Shown here: positions 20,332-25,865 of the stretch, in pieces
How the letters are laid out: every line of letters begins with the position of its first letter
Position numbering within the stretch: the stretch's first letter is position 1
From: Ophiosphaerella korrae
Lineage: Eukaryota; Ascomycota; Dothideomycetes; Pleosporales; Phaeosphaeriaceae
Length of the DNA: 25,865 bases
Assembly: GCA_028456385.1 (NCBI GenBank)
Contig: JALNQF010000501.1
Location: 1 to 25,865, forward strand
Direction: 5' to 3'
Program-made: the position numbers and the translations under genes
Notes under the pieces: model-generated
Told to the model about the DNA's origin: nothing
Seen by the model: only the letters and a program-made list of their open reading frames with translations
Database searches by the model: none

Positions 20332-20664
20332 GCCGTTAACTAAGCTTAAGAGATACTATTGTTATAGCTCGTAGTAGCTAAAGCTAAGCGTAAGCTAACT
20401 CTTTGTAAGCTAGTAAATCTTTATTCTTGTATTAAGCGTCTTCGTAAGATAAAGGCTTATAATAACGCTAAATTATCTAAATAGTCTCGTGCCTTAGAGG
20501 CTAAGATAGACCTCGAAGATGCAGTTTAGGCTGCTCTAGCTCCTGTTGTATTAGGCGTTCCTAACGCCTTTCTATCTAGTAGTAGTATTGTTAGTTTTCT
20601 TGATTCGCTGCAAGGCGCTCTAGGAGGTTTTAATTTTAGAAGTCCTTTAGTTTCTTAGAGTAGT
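20332..20664 (+). pseudogene. Conserved antisense frame in the chromovirus 3' tail
   Basis: Opposite to gag-pol, this frame reads protein-like with only five internal stops, all TAA/TAG where CAA, CAG or TGG would be expected. Segments include VAKAKRKLTL, RLRKIKAYNNAKLSK, SRALEAKIDLEDAV, AALAPVVLGVPNAFLSS and SFLDSLQGALGGFNF. The Lys/Arg/Glu/Leu-rich first part suggests a coiled coil, and the second is Ser/Gly/Pro-like. The inverted left copy (2225-2560) keeps the frame without indels, and the second family (19093-19539) keeps AKAKR. Its 5' end would lie toward the 3' LTR, which could supply its promoter. No known domain is recognised; the sense strand of the same stretch gives no better protein. 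Start and true end are unknown. Confidence 0.5.
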
Positions 20665-23600
20665 TAAGGTTGTCTTCTAGTTCCTATGTTTCTTTCTATA
20701 GTTGTCCTTTCTTGTCTATACCTATCTATTCTACTAGGTAGTAGCTTCTACTATTATAGAACTAGTATACTAAGATTTTTCTAACTTCCTATTCCTCTTG
20801 TTCTCTATATATATCTATTTTATACACTAGTAGTTCTACGTTCTATAGTACTATCTTAAGTAGCGCTACGTAGAAGGTTAGGTGTATCTTTATCTTGTTT
20901 AGTAGTTTTAGTTTGAATATAACTAGTGTAACTTTTCTTTTAATCTTATATAGTCCTATCTTAACGTAGTCTAATTTTGAACTAGGTTGTTTGCTTTTAA
21001 TATTCTTTCGTACTAACTATACTTTTTCTCCCTCTCTAAATTAAGGTCTTTCCTTATACTTCTTATTGTAGTACTTTACTATTTAATTATGCAGGAACTC
21101 TATATCCTATCTTAGTTAGTCGTGTATATCTTTAAGTCTGTTAGTAAAGTTTTCTCCTTTTAAGGACTAAGATATTTGTTCTCTTAGTATTTAGTATATA
21201 TTAGGCTTAAATCTATAGTTTGTAAAGAAAGGTAATACTCTTATTACTATATTCTTTGCGCTGTTGTATGCTAACTATACTATAGGTAGTAACTATACCT
21301 AATTGTTTTAGTTGTAGTTAAGGTAGTATCTTAGGTATTATTCTACTATCTAATTTATTTGTTCTAACTATCTGTCTATTTGTAGATAATATACTATAGA
21401 TATTACGTGTTATATTCCTAATTACGCTGTTATCGTTCCCTATAGTTTTAATATAAATTGTATATCTCTGTCTATAATAATCTTATCTAGTAGTCTATGT
21501 TAACTAATTACAGTTCCTAGAACCTAGTGTGCTGCGACCTCTATTCTACTTTTTTCTTTATATAGTCTAAAGTATATATACTTTGTAAGCTTATTAACTA
21601 TCGTTAGGATTCTATTATACTCGACTCCTAATATTAGGTCTTTAGACTTAGGTAACTTCGTAATAAAGTCTATTGTAATAACTCCCTACGGTCGTCCTAG
21701 TACTTCTACTAGTTGTAGCATTCTGTATAGTATATGTCTATTATATTTATTCCTTTAATATTCTATATAGTCTCGTAGTACTTCTATTACTAGTTGTCTT
21801 ACTTTTAGAATATAGTAGTCTTATAGTAGTCTATCTAATATTTTCTTAATGCCTTAATAACTATATACTAGTAATTTATAGAATTATTGTATAAATTCCC
21901 TTTGAATTTTTCCTAGAATATATGTTCTTCTATATGCTTGTGTAAATCTATCTTAGATTTCAAGTTTCTCTATTTCTTTAGATACTTCTTGTGTTGTTTT
22001 CTAAATCTATTTGTTTAGCTCGTTACTTGTCCTCTTAAGTATTGTAGCTATCTTAGGTGTGTTTAGGACTAAATATCCTTCCTTGTTCTTGACTAGAACT
22101 ATACTAGTGGCGCTTACTTCTTCTTGTAAGTCTAGTCTTCTACTTAGAGCGTCTATAAATTAGTTGTCCTTCCCTTTTGTGTATATTATTTCTATATTAA
22201 ATATTAATAGAAACTCCTACTATCTTATATAGCGTTGTAATAGCTCTTTATTTATTATAAATCCTATAAGATTCTTGTAGTTTATATAAACCTTTGTCTA
22301 GTGCTTTACTCTTTATAGGTATACTCTCTATTGTTTAAATACTTTGTAGATTACTAGTATCTCTTTGTTATAGATTAAGTAATTAAGTTCTACTATTTTT
22401 ATCTTCTTAGAGAAGTATTTAACTAAGTATTCCTTTTTAGTCTCTAGGTCTTCTTGTATTAGTGCTATTCTATAGACTAAGTTCAATACGTCTATTTTTA
22501 CTATTACTAGTAGTTCTAGGTTATATATTCTAATAACTAGGTTTTCTATAAACTTCTTTTTTATTCTTTTAAATACCTTATCGTATTCCTTTATCTATTT
22601 AAATAGCGTATCTTTTTTTATAAGTCTTGTAATTAGCTCTATATCTTTAGAGTATCTTACTATTAACTTTCTATAAAAGTTAGCTAGCCTATAAAATTAC
22701 TGTACCTCTTTTAGGTTCTTTAGTGTTGGCTATTTGTTAATTAAGTTAATCTTTTCTAGGTTAATCTTGATTTTTCCTAGTTTAATAATAAATCTAAGGA
22801 AATCTATTTCCTTTGTATAGAACTCGCATTTTCTTATCTTAAGAAACATTTTAGCTTCTACTAGTTTCTTTAGCACTTTGTGTATATATTGCACGTGTTC
22901 TTCCTCTATTTCTAAGAATATAAGGATGTCGTCTAAGTACGCGAATGTAAATATATCTAAGTATTCTCTTAGTACTATATTAATTCTCTCCTAGAATACT
23001 ACTAGTGCGTTTGTTAAGCTAAATAGTATAACTAAGTATTTGTATAGTCTGTATTGTGTTCTAAATACTATTTTCTACTCGTCTCCTTTCTTAATTCTAA
23101 TCTAGTAGTATGCGTTTTATATATCTAGTTTTGTAAAGATCTTTACTCTTTATAGCCTATCTTGTATTTTATCTATTTATAGTAGTAGGTATTAGTTCTT
23201 GTTTATAATTGCGTTAGTTTTTTTAAAATCTACGTAGAGTCTTTTATTACTTATCCTTTTTTTATCTACAAATATTAATCTATGTGCTACTAAGGATTTA
23301 GATTCTCTTATCTATCCTTTCTTTATTGTATTTTGTATAAATAATCGTTTAATCTTAGATTCTTCTTCTATTTTTTAGTAGACTAGGCTCTATCCTATAT
23401 TCTTTTCTTCTTCTAGTTCTATTACTAAGTCTTATAGTTAGTGTTCTAGAAGGTAATCTTCTAGTTCTATAAGCTACTTTTCTTATTTCTTATATTCTTC
23501 TAGGAATTCTCCTTTACAGGTGCTTATATTAGCTTTTAGTATATCTATTTTATTGTAACTAATTTTTCCTATTCTCTAATTAATATATAGGTTAGTTATC

Positions 23601-25049
23601 TATAACTATAGTATACCTAATATTATGTCTTGTTTATTATCGATTGTCGTTATATCTATAACTATATTCTAGATTTCTAGTCCTTCTAACCTTAGTATTA
23701 AAGGTACTATCTTAAACTATATTAGTTCCTAAAATAGTTTTCCTTTAATCGTACTTAGTTATTAAGGGTATTTCTTTGTTGTATACTTTATTCCCTATAT
23801 TTCTACAAACTTTTTTAATATAAAGTTTCTTGTAGCTCTACTATTAATTATTAATTATACTTTCTTTCCTTAGTATATACCTATTTTCGTAATGTGTAGG
23901 CCTCTTATACCTTCTAGCCTTTCTTGCTTTAGTAATTTATTAAATTGTCTATCTTTCTAGGGCTATAGGCCTACTTTAAGTTTATATTCTTTGTGTTTTA
24001 GATACTTATTGTATATACATTTATACTATAGTCTTCCTTAGACGTATTTCTTAGATAATTTTAGGCTAGGTCTTACTACTATATATCTGTCTTCTATAAT
24101 TATTTCCAATCCTTAGATATCTTCTACTATAATTACTCTCGTGTAGTTATAGCCTCTTCTCCTTATAGGCTATACGTTGTTATTTACTTTAGGGTTTCTA
24201 TATATAGTACAATTCTTATCTAGGCATAATATCTATAATGCTTTAAAATATACTAGATGTCTTAGATCTATTATTTTGTTATCCCCTTCCTAGTACTTAT
24301 CTTTTCTAGGTATATCTATTATTAGGATATAGTACACTACTAGTACTCTTAGTATATAGGCTTTGTTAATCTATCGCGTCTCTCTTATAAGGTATTACTA
24401 TTCTTTTTGTATAGGTATTCTTTCTACTACAACTATATATTACTTTATCTATTCTTAAAATAGTATAAACTTTATTTCTTTAGGATTACGTTCTTTCTAG
24501 TCTTTATACGCTTCCTCTATACTTATAACTAGTAAGTATTTCTAAACAAACTTCTATTCTTTGTCTCGTTCCTCTATATCTATTATAGTATAGCTGTTAT
24601 AACTATATATTGTTAGCTAGGTATATTCTATATCTCTTATACTAACTTATCTCTTGCTTCTTTATAGTCCTTTAGAGAGAGCTATAGTAGTCTCTTTATC
24701 TAGTACTAGTCTATCGGCCTAGATTAATAGTACTAGGGGCTCTTCCCCTTCTAAATCTTCTATTAGTAGGTCTATTACTTAGGCTATATCTTTTAGCTAA
24801 GCTTTTGTTCTATCTTCCTTTATTACTACTACTCTATATCTATACTTCTATAGGAACTATACTACTCCTTATTTACTAGAAAGATGTATATAGTAGTTGT
24901 TGTTATAATAAAAGGTCTAATAGAGTATTACATGTTATACTTCTTTACTCCTAGCTACTTTCTCCTAAGGTTTAGCCTATACTTATAGTGCTTCCTTCTT
25001 CTTCTTAGTCGTTTTTAACTAAGTTTCTTTCTTTAGGTCCTTATTCTTA

Positions 25050-25160
25050 CAGTCTTTTACAAAGTATCCTAGTTTTCTGTATTTATAATATACTATATCC
25101 TTCTTTAACTTAGATCTACAATTCCTTACATAGTAGCCTAGTTTACTACAGTTAAAGTAC
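25050..25160 (-). mobile_element. Two gag zinc knuckles with ligands mutated
   Basis: The - strand reads FNCSKLGYYVRNC and, after a short linker, YYKYRKLGYFVKDC. They correspond to CxxC(x4)H(x4)C knuckles in which the His is Tyr in both and leading Cys residues are Tyr. TGT-to-TAT and CAT-to-TAT are the changes RIP would cause. Confidence 0.75.
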
Positions 25161-25865
25161 GTAAAGTCTTTATTCTTTTTCTTCTTTCTATCCTTATTAG
25201 CGTTAAGGACTATAGGGTCTCCCTTATTATAGTTCTAGGTGTAACCTCTATATTTGTTCTTCTTCTATTCTTAAAGATTATCGTTAATTTGTATTACCTA
25301 TTACTTTAGGGCTTTTAGTGTTTGTAGTTTCTCTATATATATTATCTCGTATTAGATTTTAGAGTTAAGTCCTTGTTTAAATCGTAATATTAAGGCTAAC
25401 TTATTCTATTCTATATTTTGTAATAGTTGTTTAAACTATAATACGTACTTTAGAACACTCTAATTCTATGTAAGCTTCTCTAGTTACTCTTTAGCTTATT
25501 AGGTAACATCTATGTCTCTAAATACTGCTCTTATTTATTTAGTAAAGTATTCGTAACTTCTAAAGATAGCTCTAGTTTTGTCTTTTTGTATTATTAGAGA
25601 GTATGTCGTGTAATCTATCTAATAAGGCTCGTACTATCTTATTGCGTCTTCTTTAAGGTGCAATCTAATATATATTACTTTCTTTTCTTCTATGTTAAAG
25701 TGTAGTACTTGTATATCTATCTAGAGTTATACTAATATAATAAAGGGTCTTAGTTTTTCCCTTGTTCTATTAAACTTCTTAAGTACAAGTATCTTTAGTA
25801 GTTTCTTTGTCGCGCTTATCTCTAGGCGTTGCGTAATTAGTTCTATCTAGTTTTATCCTTTAATA

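Larger units (their letters stand above)
19983..25865 (-). mobile_element. Ty3/gypsy chromovirus, nearly full internal region, RIP-mutated
   Basis: Read on the - strand from the right edge the order is gag, zinc knuckles, protease, RT, RNase H, integrase, chromodomain, 3' tail, LTR, which is the Ty3/gypsy order. YLDDIL of reverse transcriptase lies at 22939-22922, with YLDD at 22939-22928. KEYLVKYFSKKIKIVEL near 22440-22390 is the RNase H start. Integrase shows IDFITKLPKSKD near 21680 and DRDIQF near 21475. The protease region near 23850 reads INSRATRNFI where DSGATGNFI is usual. The chromodomain-like part is near 20650-20800. Many TAG codons replace Trp or Gln, so it is inactive. It is less mutated than the left copy. 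Confidence 0.93.

Overview
The window looks like part of a filamentous ascomycete (Pezizomycotina) genome with a split composition. A gene island of roughly 11.5 kb (about 7.07-18.65 kb) sits between very AT-rich blocks (1-7065 and about 19.1-25.87 kb). The blocks consist of decayed LTR retrotransposons saturated with TpA. Former Gln and Trp codons read as TAA/TAG, and CpA/TpG are depleted while CpG partly survives. That is the pattern expected of repeat-induced point mutation (RIP). Short 44-88 nt GT-AG introns and the two conserved genes also indicate a filamentous fungus.

Left block: 1-3313 is the 3' part of a Ty3/gypsy chromovirus on the + strand (RT end, RNase H, integrase, chromodomain, 3' tail, 494-bp LTR). 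Next come 1.8 kb of unidentified repeat-like DNA (3314-5145), a short LTR-like repeat (5146-5387), a gag remnant with its 5' LTR from a second gypsy family on the - strand (5392-6466), and a second copy of the short LTR-like repeat (6807-7065), where the block ends abruptly.

Island: FRS1 (cytosolic phenylalanyl-tRNA synthetase beta chain, 4 exons) and MKK1 (MAP kinase kinase of the cell-wall-integrity pathway, 3 exons) are apparently intact and lie in tandem on the - strand. About 2 kb of GC-rich upstream DNA without a convincing gene follows. The right half of the island holds two broken - strand genes: one with a fungal STAND-type N-terminal domain and a coiled coil (13584-16486), and one for a bZIP transcription factor (17553-18233). 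Both carry in-frame stops and frameshifts; at least one stop in each fits CpA-to-TpA change.

Right block: a lightly mutated LTR (18650-19092) with 447 bp of attached internal sequence is interrupted at 19540 by a second, nearly complete chromovirus on the - strand (443-bp LTR, 3' tail, chromodomain, integrase, RNase H/RT, protease, two zinc knuckles, gag running off the window). This element is of the same family as the one at the left edge, so the island is flanked by inverted copies whose 3' ends face each other. The 3' tail of this family carries a conserved reading frame on the strand opposite gag-pol, the least explained feature here. No RNA genes, CRISPR arrays or clustered pathway genes were found. 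FRS1 and MKK1 have unrelated housekeeping and signalling roles and are simply neighbours.
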